A DNA stretch of 53,148 nucleotides from NCBI GenBank assembly GCA_039908345.1, contig JAMOBD010000027.1, positions 1-53,148 on the forward strand, read 5' to 3'. The notes under the pieces were generated by a model, which was not told the DNA's origin, did not search any database, and saw nothing but the letters and a program-made list of their open reading frames with translations. The DNA comes from Magnetospirillum sp. WYHS-4 (GTDB taxonomy: Bacteria > Pseudomonadota > Alphaproteobacteria > Rhodospirillales > GLO-3). Made by a program: the position numbers and the translations under genes. Below are positions 45,041-52,822 of this stretch, one piece after another; the first letter of the stretch is position 1, and each line of letters opens with the position of its first letter.

Positions 45041-46540
45041 ATGACCGATCCCCAAGCCGACTTTTCCGCCTTCGTCTGGATCTGGAACGAACGCCAGTCG
45101 CTCAAGACCCCAGACCTTCACATCCGCATGGCGCGCTGGCTCGACGAAAGCTGGCGGGCGCGCCATCATCACCTGCTGCTCATGGCCTTCCGCAACAGCG
45201 GCAAGTCCACCCTGGTCGGCCTGTTCTGTGCCTGGCTGCTCGGGCGCGATCCCAACCTCCGCATCCTCGTGATGGCCGCCGATCTGGCTTTGGCCCGCAA
45301 GATGGTGCGCAACGTCAAGCGGATCATCGAACGCCACCCGCTGACCAAGGGCTTGAAGCCCGAACGAGCCGACCAATGGGCCTCCGACCAGTTCACCGTC
45401 AAGCGCCCGGCCGAACTGCGCGATCCTTCCATGCTCGCCAAAGGCATCGGGGCGAACGTCACCGGTTCGCGCGCCGACGTCATCATCTGCGACGACGTCG
45501 AGGTGCCCAATACCTGCGACAGCGTCAACAAGCGCGCCGACCTGCGCGAACGCCTGCACGAATTGGACTACGTCCTGGTGCCGGGCGGTCTGCAGCTCTA
45601 TGTCGGTACACCCCACACCTTCTACACCATCTACGCCGAGGAGGTGCGGCGGGAGACCGGCGAGGAAGCGCCCTTCCTGGCCGGGTTCCGTCGTCTGGAA
45701 CTGGCTGTCGTCGACGAGAAGGGCGAAAGCCGGTGGCCGGAACGCTTCCCTGCCGCGAAGATCGAGGCCATCCGGCGTCGTACCGGTCCCAACAAGTTCG
45801 ACAGCCAGATGATGCTCAGGCCCACCAGCTTGGCGGAAGGCCGGCTCGATCCCGATAAGCTGCGGGAATACACCGACGATCTTGTCTATGCCGAAGGCAA
45901 CGGCGAAGCCACCCTCTCTCTGGGCGGGCACCGACTAGTCTCGGCCTCCTGCTGGTGGGACCCCGCGTACGGGTCTCCCGGCAAGGGAGATGCCAGCGTC
46001 GTCGCCGCCGTCTTCACCGATGCCGACGGCGACTACTGGCTGCACCGCATACGCTACCTGCGCCATGATCCGGCCAAGCTTGCCGAGGTCGACGAGGCGA
46101 CTCAGCTTTGCCGCCAGGTTGCCGCCTTCGCCGACGAATTCTTCCTGCCGGCCGTACGTCTGGAAAGCAACGGTCTCGGTAAGTTCCTTCCGGGCCTGTT
46201 GCGCCGCGAGTTGCGTGCCGCCGGCCTGGCCTGCGCGGTCGTCGAAATGACGAGCACGCGGAACAAGGAACTGCGAATCATCGACGCCTTCGATGCGGTC
46301 CTGGCAGCCGGACGGCTGCATGTTCACCGCGAGGTCTGGTCGACGCCCTTCATCACCGAGATGCGGGAATGGACCGCCCAAGGGTCAGGTCCCGACGATG
46401 GCCTGGACGCGGTAGCCGGCTGCCTGCTTACCGAACCGGTCCGCCTGGCGCGCCTGGCCGACCCCGACGACATCCGCTCGCGGGGTCGATGGCGGCCAGG
46501 CACCGCGGGATGGAAGGCGGGCCTCGATTTCGAGATCTGA
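45041..46540 (+). CDS. Phage terminase large subunit
   Basis: 499 residues. The ATPase half has Walker A AFRNSGKST (49-57) and Walker B DVIICDDVE. The nuclease half is RNase H-like with WDPAYGSPGKGDAS (first acidic ligand), ESNGLGKF and a C-terminal DDGLDAVAGCL (acidic ligand). It cuts and pumps concatemeric DNA into the prohead. It is full length with all key residues visible, although no portal or capsid gene remains in the window. It is followed by a hairpin terminator. Confidence 0.9.
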   Translation: MTDPQADFSAFVWIWNERQSLKTPDLHIRMARWLDESWRARHHHLLLMAFRNSGKSTLVGLFCAWLLGRDPNLRILVMAADLALARKMVRNVKRIIERHPLTKGLKPERADQWASDQFTVKRPAELRDPSMLAKGIGANVTGSRADVIICDDVEVPNTCDSVNKRADLRERLHELDYVLVPGGLQLYVGTPHTFYTIYAEEVRRETGEEAPFLAGFRRLELAVVDEKGESRWPERFPAAKIEAIRRRTGPNKFDSQMMLRPTSLAEGRLDPDKLREYTDDLVYAEGNGEATLSLGGHRLVSASCWWDPAYGSPGKGDASVVAAVFTDADGDYWLHRIRYLRHDPAKLAEVDEATQLCRQVAAFADEFFLPAVRLESNGLGKFLPGLLRRELRAAGLACAVVEMTSTRNKELRIIDAFDAVLAAGRLHVHREVWSTPFITEMREWTAQGSGPDDGLDAVAGCLLTEPVRLARLADPDDIRSRGRWRPGTAGWKAGLDFEI

Positions 46541-46599
46541 ATACGAGGCAACAGATTTCCTCATCGTCGGGGAAATCGGCACCATCGGTGCCCTCACGA

Positions 46600-46622
46600 A
46601 GCCCCGCTCCGGCGGGGCTTTT
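46600..46622 (+). terminator. Hairpin terminator after terminase
   Basis: AGCCCCGC (46600-46607) pairs with GCGGGGCT (46612-46619) around TCCG, then TTTCC. Its core matches the hairpin at 39529. Confidence 0.75.
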
Positions 46623-46651
46623 CCTTTCCAACCAACCACGGAGTCACGTCC

Positions 46652-46966
46652 ATGAAGGAAACCTGGACCGTCGACCTGATCTGGTGGATCACGGTCGTCG
46701 AGCTTCCTGCGCTCGCGGGACTGTTCTGGATGATCTGGCGCAACCGCCAGGATCTGGATCAGTCTTTCGACGCGTGTCGGCAACGTTGCGATGCCGATGT
46801 CGCCGCTCAGAAGGAACGGCTGTCGGCCTATAAGCTGGAGGTAGCGCAGCACTATGCTTCCATCTCCTATCTCAAGGAAGTGGAGAAGCGCCTCACCGAA
46901 CATCTGGTGCGGATCGAGGACAAGCTCGACCGTAGCCCCCGCGACCACAAGGGAGCTTGGTCATGA
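46652..46966 (+). CDS. Small phage membrane protein (lysis-module candidate)
   Basis: 104 residues with one N-terminal hydrophobic helix (LIWWITVVELPALAGLFWMIW, written as residues about 9-29) followed by a long charged coiled coil (QRCDADVAAQKERLSAYKLE). The topology fits an i-spanin or pinholin-like protein. It overlaps the cell-wall hydrolase start (ATGA, 46963-46966), supporting a lysis role. Holin versus spanin cannot be decided. Confidence 0.65.
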   Translation: MKETWTVDLIWWITVVELPALAGLFWMIWRNRQDLDQSFDACRQRCDADVAAQKERLSAYKLEVAQHYASISYLKEVEKRLTEHLVRIEDKLDRSPRDHKGAWS

Positions 46967-47397
46967 CCGGGCCCCAGCCGCAAAGCGAGGCCATCGACGT
47001 TCTCGCCCGCACTCTCTACGGCGAGGCCCGCGGCGAGCCGGCCGAAGGCAGGGAAGCCATCGCTTGCCTGGTGATGAACCGGGTTCGCAAGGCGCGCGGA
47101 CGCAAGGGTGGCTACTGGTGGGGCAACACGGTGGCCGAAGTGTGCCGCAAGCCCTGGCAATTCTCGTGCTGGAACGCGGACGATCCCAACCGCGAGGCGC
47201 TGCTGAAGGCCACCGCGCGAAACAAGGTCTTCGCCGTCTGCCTGCGCATCGCCCGCGACGCCATCGAAGGTCGGCTCTCCGATCCCACGGGCGGTGCCAC
47301 CCATTACCACGCCCGGGGTATTACTCCTCCCTGGGCCAGGCGGCGCTCGCCCAAGATCGTCATCGGCGACCACCTGTTCTACGTCGACGTGGAATAA
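46963..47397 (+). CDS. SleB-type cell-wall hydrolase (phage endolysin)
   Basis: 144 residues of the Hydrolase_2/SleB family: DVLARTLYGEARGEPAEGRE (catalytic Glu in GEARGE), ACLVMNRVRKARG, VCRKPWQFSCWN and GATHYHARG. It is expected to cleave peptidoglycan glycan strands at lysis. The ATG at 46963 overlaps the membrane-protein stop; a TTG six bases upstream is in frame but unnecessary. No signal peptide, so export would need the membrane partner. Confidence 0.85.
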   Translation: MTGPQPQSEAIDVLARTLYGEARGEPAEGREAIACLVMNRVRKARGRKGGYWWGNTVAEVCRKPWQFSCWNADDPNREALLKATARNKVFAVCLRIARDAIEGRLSDPTGGATHYHARGITPPWARRRSPKIVIGDHLFYVDVE

Positions 47398-47402
47398 TCC
47401 GT

Positions 47403-47439
47403 CGGACGGGCCCGTGCTCCACCGGGGAGGGCCCGTCCG
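47403..47439. repeat. Perfect 11-bp inverted repeat at prophage right end
   Basis: CGGACGGGCCC (47403-47413) and GGGCCCGTCCG (47429-47439) around 15 bases, just after the hydrolase stop. No T-run follows, so it is either a factor-dependent terminator or an end structure of the element. Confidence 0.7.
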
Positions 47440-47783
47440 GCATCCCCGCCCCGAAATTGCGCAGGTGGCCATGGATTTCCGGCGTAGGCATGCCGGGGGC
47501 GTACGTCGAGACGATCTTGTCGGCGAAGCCGGGAACCCGACAGGATGAAGCCGAGAAACAGGCCGCGTGGAGCGCCGAACCGCCCCGCTTGGTGGTCAGG
47601 AACTGGCGGGAGCCAGGGTGCGGCTAACTCCGCCCGAGGTCTGCGGAGAGAACCAGGTCCCCGATTGGGCATCTCGACCGAATCAGGCGGAAAGGTGGAG
47701 TGCCAGGCATTGACACCGGTTAGAGAACCAACCGGCCAACGAGTCATTTCAAGGGTTGGCCAGTATCACACGAGAAATCCGGA
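47440..47783. other. Gene-free stretch between prophage and amidase
   Basis: I see no convincing gene in this interval. Candidate frames have no start site or coherent sequence. Small complementary pairs occur, such as GGCCAAC/GTTGGCC near 47730-47762. It may be worn-down element DNA. Confidence 0.5.
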
Positions 47784-48446
47784 TTAGATCGCCAAGGCCG
47801 CTAACAGGCCGACGGTCTCCGGGTCCGGGTGGCCGTCGCAACGGGTCGGCCGGAAGTGGCGCTGAAAGGCAGTCAGGCTGGCGGCCGGGTCTTCGGTCTC
47901 GTAGCCGCAGGCGGCCAGCCAGGCCTTCACCTCGTCGGGCGGGGCCATTCGCAAGCGGGCGCCCGTGGGCCAGCGCCCGATGCCCTTGGCCGCCAGGCGG
48001 CGCCAGTCGAACATCTCGCCCGGATCGGCCTTGCGTCGCGGCGCCACGTCCGCATGGCCCACCACGTTGGCGGGCGGGATCGCGTGGCGGTCCAGGATGT
48101 CCCGGCACAAGGCTTCCAGCACCGCCATCTGGGCCTCGGGAAAGGGGCGGTAGCCGAACTCGTGGCCGGGATTGACCAGTTCGATGCCCAGCGAGCGGGT
48201 GTTGACGTCGCTTCGCCCGCCCCAGGAAGCCAAGCCCGCATGCCAGGCCCGCTTATCCTCCGGCACCAGACGATAGAGTGTTCCGTCCTCGTCGACGACG
48301 TAATGGGCGCTGACCTCGGCCGCCGGATCGCACAGCCTCGCCAGAGCCTCGGCGGCGGTCCGCATGCCGGTGTAGTGCAGCACCAGCATATCGACAGCGA
48401 TTCCTGCCGGGCGGTTGTTCCAGTTGGGGGACGGCAGATCGATCAT
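47784..48446 (-). CDS. N-acetylmuramoyl-L-alanine amidase (AmpD/AmiD type)
   Basis: 220 residues. The amidase_2 domain has zinc-ligand-type motifs MLVLHYTGM and VVGHADVAPRRKADPG with FDW, SLGIELVNPGHEFGY and RAWHAGLASWGG. A C-terminal peptidoglycan-binding-like segment follows (about 170-215). It splits anhydro- or MurNAc-L-Ala bonds in peptidoglycan turnover. There is no obvious signal peptide. Its ATG overlaps the stop of the DMT transporter gene (48443-48446), so it is the last gene of a coupled chromosomal operon and not part of the adjacent prophage lysis module. Confidence 0.9.
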   Translation of the reverse strand: MIDLPSPNWNNRPAGIAVDMLVLHYTGMRTAAEALARLCDPAAEVSAHYVVDEDGTLYRLVPEDKRAWHAGLASWGGRSDVNTRSLGIELVNPGHEFGYRPFPEAQMAVLEALCRDILDRHAIPPANVVGHADVAPRRKADPGEMFDWRRLAAKGIGRWPTGARLRMAPPDEVKAWLAACGYETEDPAASLTAFQRHFRPTRCDGHPDPETVGLLAALAI

Positions 48447-49300
48447 CGCGCGGCTCTCGCCTGGAAGACCTGGATGGCGGCCACGCCGCCCAGCGTCATG
48501 GCCCCGCCCAGCAGCAAACGCAAGCCCAAGGGCTCATCCAGCAGCCAAGCGGCGAACAGCGCCGCCAGCACCGGCGACAGCAAGGTGGGCGGCACGGTGA
48601 CGTTCACCGGGTAGCGCTTGACCAGATGATACCACAGGCCGTGGCCGACGATGGTCCCCCCGACGGCCATGAAGGCGGTGGCGCCCCAGCCCCGCCAGTC
48701 GGCGGCCGCCAGCGCCGGCAGGTGGCCGCTTTCGACCACCAGGGAGACGGCGAGCAGTTGCGGCGCCCCCAACAGCGCGATCCAGGCGTTCAGGGCCATG
48801 GGATGGACGTCGCCCAGCCGCTTGATGCGGATGGTGGCGTAGGCCAGCGTGAAGGCGGCGGCCACCACCATCAGGAAGGAGGGAGCGTCACGGCCGTCGG
48901 GCGCCTCGCCGGCCAGCACGGCGACCCCGGCGAAGGCCAGGGCCATGCCGGCGATCTGCAAGGGCCGCAGCTTCTCCCGGTAGAACAGCCAGGCCAGCAC
49001 GGCGCCCCAGACCACGAAAGTCTGGGAGGCCATGGAGGCCGGTCCGGCACCCACGCCTTCCAGGCCCTTGAACAACAGTCCGAAATGGACGACGCCCACC
49101 AGGCCGGACAGGATCGCCAGTTCCCTCATCGACGTCGGCGGACGGCGCAGGTAGGGCGCCAGCAGCAGTGCCACCAGGACGAAGCGGAGCGCGATCATCA
49201 GCAAGGCGGGAATCTGGGCCAGCCCGGCCTTGGCGAAGACCATGTTGAGCGCCCAGACCACCAGGACGGTCGCCAGCAGCCAGCCGTCCCGGGGCTTCAT
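48443..49300 (-). CDS. EamA/DMT-family transporter
   Basis: 285 residues with ten predicted helices in two EamA repeats. It has MVFAKAGLAQIPALLMIALR in the first repeat, and SPVLAALFAAWLLDEPLGL and a final GGVAAIQVF helix in the second. DMT transporters export or exchange small metabolites such as amino acids; the substrate is unknown. It is coupled by ATGA overlaps at both ends (49297-49300 and 48443-48446). Confidence 0.9.
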   Translation of the reverse strand: MKPRDGWLLATVLVVWALNMVFAKAGLAQIPALLMIALRFVLVALLLAPYLRRPPTSMRELAILSGLVGVVHFGLLFKGLEGVGAGPASMASQTFVVWGAVLAWLFYREKLRPLQIAGMALAFAGVAVLAGEAPDGRDAPSFLMVVAAAFTLAYATIRIKRLGDVHPMALNAWIALLGAPQLLAVSLVVESGHLPALAAADWRGWGATAFMAVGGTIVGHGLWYHLVKRYPVNVTVPPTLLSPVLAALFAAWLLDEPLGLRLLLGGAMTLGGVAAIQVFQARAAR

Positions 49301-50037
49301 TTCATGCCCCGTTCCTTGGCGATGCGGTCGTAGGCGGCGTTGATGGCGGCCATGCGACGGTTGGCCTGTTCGGCGAACTCGGGCGGCAGGCCTTGGGCGA
49401 CCAGGCGGTCGGGGTGGTTTTCGCGGCTGAGCTTCCGCCAGGCCGCCTTGATCGCGGCATCGGCGGCACCCCGTTCGACGCCAAGGATTTCGTAAGGGTC
49501 CGCTTCCTGGGGCGGCATGTGGGCTTGGCGGATGCGTTCGAAGGCCTGCGGCCCGAAGCCGAAGATCGCCGCCACCCGGCGCAGGAAGTCCAGTTCGGCC
49601 TCGTGGATCGCGCCGTCCGCCTTGGCGATGGCGAACAGGCCGTCCAGAAGTTCCACCAGCACCGCCGGCTGACCCGCGAACAGGCTGGCGATCTGGGCGG
49701 CGTAGGGCTCGAAGCCGGCGGCGTCGGCCCGCGCCTCGTCGAACAGGCGGCCGACATTGCCGATCTCGTCGGGCGGAATGTGGAACAGGCCGCGGAAGGC
49801 GGCGATCTCGTCGCGGCTGACCACCCCGTCGGCCTTGGCCATCTTGGCGGCCAGCACGATCACCGCCATGGTGAAGGCGAGTTGGCGTTCGGCATCGTAG
49901 CCCAGCGCGGGCGGAGCCTCTTCCTCCCGCCGCTTGTCGAAGAAGGCATGCCCGGCCACCGCGCCGGCCAGGGCCCCCAGGGGCCCGCCCATGGCGAAGC
50001 CCGCCACGCCGCCGATCACTTTGCCCCAGATACTCAT
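49297..50037 (-). CDS. TerB-domain and J-domain protein (DjlA-like)
   Basis: 246 residues. A Gly-rich N-terminus (VIGGVAGFAMGGPLGALAGA) may contact the membrane. A TerB-like helical domain follows (about 45-165; AKMAKADGVVSRDEIAAF and AIAKADGAIHEAELDFLRRV), then a C-terminal J domain (DPYEILGVERGA, HPD in SRENHPDRLV), which stimulates DnaK. This is the DjlA arrangement. The ATG at 50037 overlaps the HlyD stop by one base, and its stop overlaps the DMT transporter start. Confidence 0.88.
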   Translation of the reverse strand: MSIWGKVIGGVAGFAMGGPLGALAGAVAGHAFFDKRREEEAPPALGYDAERQLAFTMAVIVLAAKMAKADGVVSRDEIAAFRGLFHIPPDEIGNVGRLFDEARADAAGFEPYAAQIASLFAGQPAVLVELLDGLFAIAKADGAIHEAELDFLRRVAAIFGFGPQAFERIRQAHMPPQEADPYEILGVERGAADAAIKAAWRKLSRENHPDRLVAQGLPPEFAEQANRRMAAINAAYDRIAKERGMK

Positions 50038-51323
50038 CAGCGCTCCCTGAGTGCCATGTGGTAGGTGCCGAGGAACGGCTCCAGCAGGTATTCCATCACC
50101 GTGCGCTGGCCGATCCGGATGTTGCATTGGACCTGGACGCCGGGCACCAGGCTGTAGCGCAACTGCTTGCGTTCGAAGTAGTCGCGGCCGGTTTCGATCC
50201 GCACCCGGTAATAGGCGCCGCCCTTTTCCTGCTGGAAGGCGTCGGGGCTGACCTGGACCACCTTGCCTTCGATGTCGCCCAGCCGCACCGCGTCGGCGGA
50301 AGCGAGGCGCACCACCGCAGTCTGGCCGGGATGGACGTAGCCCACGTCCTGCACCGGCAGCTTGGCCTCGATGACCAAGCGGTCGCCTTCCGGCACCAGA
50401 TCGACAACCGAGCCGCCGGCCTTCACCACCCCGCCCAAGGTGGCGACGTAAAGGGTCTTGACCAGCCCCGCCACCGGGGCGCGCAGCACCGTGCGGGTCA
50501 GGCTGTCTTCGAACTTGCGGAAGCGGGCGGAAAGTTCTTCCAGGTCGCGGCGCTTCTTTTCCAGATCGCCGTGAACTTCCTCGTGGAAGCCGGTGCGGAT
50601 GTTTTCCATCTGCTGGCGGGCCTCGCGGATCGAGGCCTGAAGGCGCGGCAGGGCGGCTTCGTCCTCGGCCACCGAACTGCGCAGGCCCGACTGCTCCTTC
50701 AAGAGGTTGAGATGCACCATGCGATTGGTCAGGTCGTCCTTGAGCAGTTCCTCGCTGATCTTCACCTGCTCGTTCAGGTGCTTCAGCTTGTCGCGGGTAT
50801 TGCCCAGCCGGGCGGAGATTTCCCGCACCTGCTGCTCGCGCTGGGCGACGGTTTCCTGGGATTGGGCGATCTGGCCCTCGATGCGGGCGCGGCGGGCATC
50901 GAAAAGGCTCCTGGCCTCGCGCACGGCGCCCGGATGATCGGCGGCGAAGTCGGCGGGAAAGGCGATCTGCGTGGCCCCCGCGGCTTCCGCTTCCAGGCGG
51001 ACGATGTCGGCCTTCAGCGAGGCCAGGCGGGCGGTCAACTCGCCCACGTCGGCGCCGGTCGATGTGGGTTCCAGGCTGACCAGGGGCTGGCCGGCTTCGA
51101 CCCGGTCGCCTTCGGCGACATGGATCTCGCGCACGATGCCGCCTTCCAGGTGCTGGACGCTTTTCAACTGGGTGGAGGGGATGACCTCGCCCATGGCGGT
51201 GCTCACCACCTCCAGGGTGCCGATGCCGGCCCAGGCGAGAAACCCGCCCACCAGGGCCACGCAAAGCCAAAAGAAGGCCCGCGTCGCGGCGCCGACGGCG
51301 TCTTCCGGCCCTTCCCCGTTCAT
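50037..51323 (-). CDS. Type I secretion membrane fusion protein (HlyD family), second copy
   Basis: 428 residues, clearly paralogous to the adaptor at 16341-17654. It has one TM (FFWLCVALVGGFLAWAGIG), the shared GEVIPSTQLKSVQHLEGGIV, long coiled coils (about 110-290), TVLRAPVAGLVKTLYVATLG and a C-terminal beta domain. The ATG at 51323 overlaps the ABC gene stop (ATGA). No outer membrane channel gene is beside this pair, so it may share the TolC-like protein at 19335-20651. Confidence 0.9.
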   Translation of the reverse strand: MNGEGPEDAVGAATRAFFWLCVALVGGFLAWAGIGTLEVVSTAMGEVIPSTQLKSVQHLEGGIVREIHVAEGDRVEAGQPLVSLEPTSTGADVGELTARLASLKADIVRLEAEAAGATQIAFPADFAADHPGAVREARSLFDARRARIEGQIAQSQETVAQREQQVREISARLGNTRDKLKHLNEQVKISEELLKDDLTNRMVHLNLLKEQSGLRSSVAEDEAALPRLQASIREARQQMENIRTGFHEEVHGDLEKKRRDLEELSARFRKFEDSLTRTVLRAPVAGLVKTLYVATLGGVVKAGGSVVDLVPEGDRLVIEAKLPVQDVGYVHPGQTAVVRLASADAVRLGDIEGKVVQVSPDAFQQEKGGAYYRVRIETGRDYFERKQLRYSLVPGVQVQCNIRIGQRTVMEYLLEPFLGTYHMALRER

Positions 51324-52822
51324 GGCGTGTCCCCCGCCTGGACGCGCGGCACCGGCTTGGCGTTCAGATCGACCACCCAGCGGGCGCCCCGGATCGTCGA
51401 CGGATCGTGGGTCAGCACCACGATGGTGCGCCCGCGCCGGGCCAGGTCCATCAGCACCGCGTTGACCCTTGCGACGCCTTCCTTGTCCAGACCCTCGCCC
51501 GGTTCGTCGATCACCGCCAGCATGCCGTCGTGGGCGAGGGCCCGGGCGAGGGCGAGGCGGCGGCGGATACCCAGCGCCAGGTTGTCGCCGTGGCCCGTGA
51601 TTTCGCTCGCCAAGCCTGCGGCGCTGCGGGACACGAAGTCGCGAAGGCCCGCCTGGTCGATCAGGGCCGACAGGGCCTCGTCGTCCAGGTCCGGATTGAC
51701 CGCCCGGATGTTTTCCGCCAGCGTTCCGTTGAGGAAGCGGGGCTCCTGCGGCAGGTAGATCACTTGGCGGCGCCACCATTCGGGCAGGACTTGGGCCAGG
51801 TCGACGCCGTCGATGAAGATCTGGCCGCGCGTCGGTTCCACCAGGCCCAGCAGCAGGCGGGCCAGGGTCGTCTTGCCGGTGCCGTTGCCTCCCGACGCCA
51901 CCAGCAGGCTGCCCGGCTCCAGGCGCAGGGTGAGGGATTCGAACAAAGGCCCCTTGGCGTTGGGATAGGCGAAGGCCAGGTCGCGGAATTCCAGGGCGCC
52001 CGCGTAATGGGCAAGCTTGGACCCCTGCAGGCGTTCCATGGGCAGGCGGGCGAATTCGCCGATCATGGCCCCGGCGTGGCCCGCCTTGGCGAAGGCCTCG
52101 GCCAGCTTGGCGAAGGAGACGATGGGCCCCAGGGCCTTGCCGGCCAGGATGTTGCAGCCGATCAGGGCGCCGATGTTCAACTCGCCCTTGACCACCAACA
52201 CGGCGCCCAGGGCCATCACGGCCACCGCCATCAGGGCCTGGCCGGTCTGGGTGGCGGATTGCAGGAGGCCCTGGCGCAGGCCGATGACGGTCGCCAGGCG
52301 GCGCTGGCGCGCGTCTTCCGTTTCCCAGGCCTGGCGGACGAACCCGCCCAGATTGAAGGCGCGTATGGTGTCCGCGGCGACGATGGCCGATGCGATCAGG
52401 CCGCCGCGCCTGCCGCCCGCCACCGCCAGGTCCTTCATGCGGGAAGCCAGGCTGGCGGAAGACGCCAGGCTGCCCAGCAGCACCAGCGTGATGACGGTGG
52501 AGGCCACGACGGCGATGGGCGGGCTCAGCAGGAACAGCATGCCGACGAAAACGAGGGCGAAAGGCAGGTCCAGCAGGGTGGCGACGTTGCCTGCGGTGTA
52601 GGCGCCGCGGATCTTGTCGACGCCGTCCACCACCTCGCGCCGCATGCCGGGCGAGATCATTTCCAGGGTGCCGGTCCGGGCGCCGGCGAGCACGCCGAAG
52701 GCGGCTGCCAGCGACGCGAGCTGGGGGATATCGAGCGACTTGGCGACGTCGCCCTTGCGGCGCGCGTCCTCGAGCTTCTTGGGTGTCGGCTCTTCTGTCT
52801 TGGAGGCGGCGTCTTCGGCCAT
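51320..52822 (-). CDS. Type I secretion ABC transporter with FlhB-like N-terminus (chimera)
   Basis: 500 residues. From residue 49 on it aligns without gaps to the other ABC exporter (its Arg100 onward). It has the remaining TM helices, Walker A GGNGTGKTTLA, PQEPRFLNG, signature LALGIRRRLALARAL (not LSGGQ), Walker B LAVIDEPGEGLD and H-loop LTHD. Residues 1-48 instead read like the start of the flagellar export protein FlhB (SKTEEPTPKKLEDARRKGDV then AKS). The first two TM helices of the exporter are therefore missing. It is either a real fusion, a misassembly or a truncated gene that picked up a new start. Confidence 0.8.
   Translation of the reverse strand: MAEDAASKTEEPTPKKLEDARRKGDVAKSLDIPQLASLAAAFGVLAGARTGTLEMISPGMRREVVDGVDKIRGAYTAGNVATLLDLPFALVFVGMLFLLSPPIAVVASTVITLVLLGSLASSASLASRMKDLAVAGGRRGGLIASAIVAADTIRAFNLGGFVRQAWETEDARQRRLATVIGLRQGLLQSATQTGQALMAVAVMALGAVLVVKGELNIGALIGCNILAGKALGPIVSFAKLAEAFAKAGHAGAMIGEFARLPMERLQGSKLAHYAGALEFRDLAFAYPNAKGPLFESLTLRLEPGSLLVASGGNGTGKTTLARLLLGLVEPTRGQIFIDGVDLAQVLPEWWRRQVIYLPQEPRFLNGTLAENIRAVNPDLDDEALSALIDQAGLRDFVSRSAAGLASEITGHGDNLALGIRRRLALARALAHDGMLAVIDEPGEGLDKEGVARVNAVLMDLARRGRTIVVLTHDPSTIRGARWVVDLNAKPVPRVQAGDTP

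Larger units (their letters stand above)
35779..47439 (+). mobile_element. Decayed podovirus-like (T7-type) prophage
   Basis: All genes are on the plus strand. Order: degenerate and duplicated left part (35.8-37.9 kb), structural protein fused to tail tubular A, tail tubular B/stabilisation protein, gp14-like protein, T7-type tail fibre, two small genes, terminase large subunit, small membrane protein and cell-wall hydrolase. This is the T7 right-arm order (11-12-14-17-18-19) without portal, scaffold, capsid, RNA polymerase or integrase. Several gene blocks end in short hairpin terminators. The boundaries are approximate. The 35614-36056 interval has no gene beyond repeat copy 1. Confidence 0.85.

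Noticed and set aside
47440-47783. Possible structured RNA or intron end in the gene-free spacer
   Set aside because: Only short, scattered complementary pairs are visible and no known RNA motif or reverse transcriptase is present.
47784-48446. Amidase as part of the prophage lysis module
   Set aside because: It is on the opposite strand, coupled to the DMT transporter gene, and resembles chromosomal AmpD/AmiD enzymes. The phage already has a SleB-type hydrolase.
49297-51270. 657-residue minus-strand frame joining HlyD and the J-domain protein
   Set aside because: Only the last 246 codons are the J-domain protein; the rest is out of frame with the clear HlyD protein. It is not a fusion.
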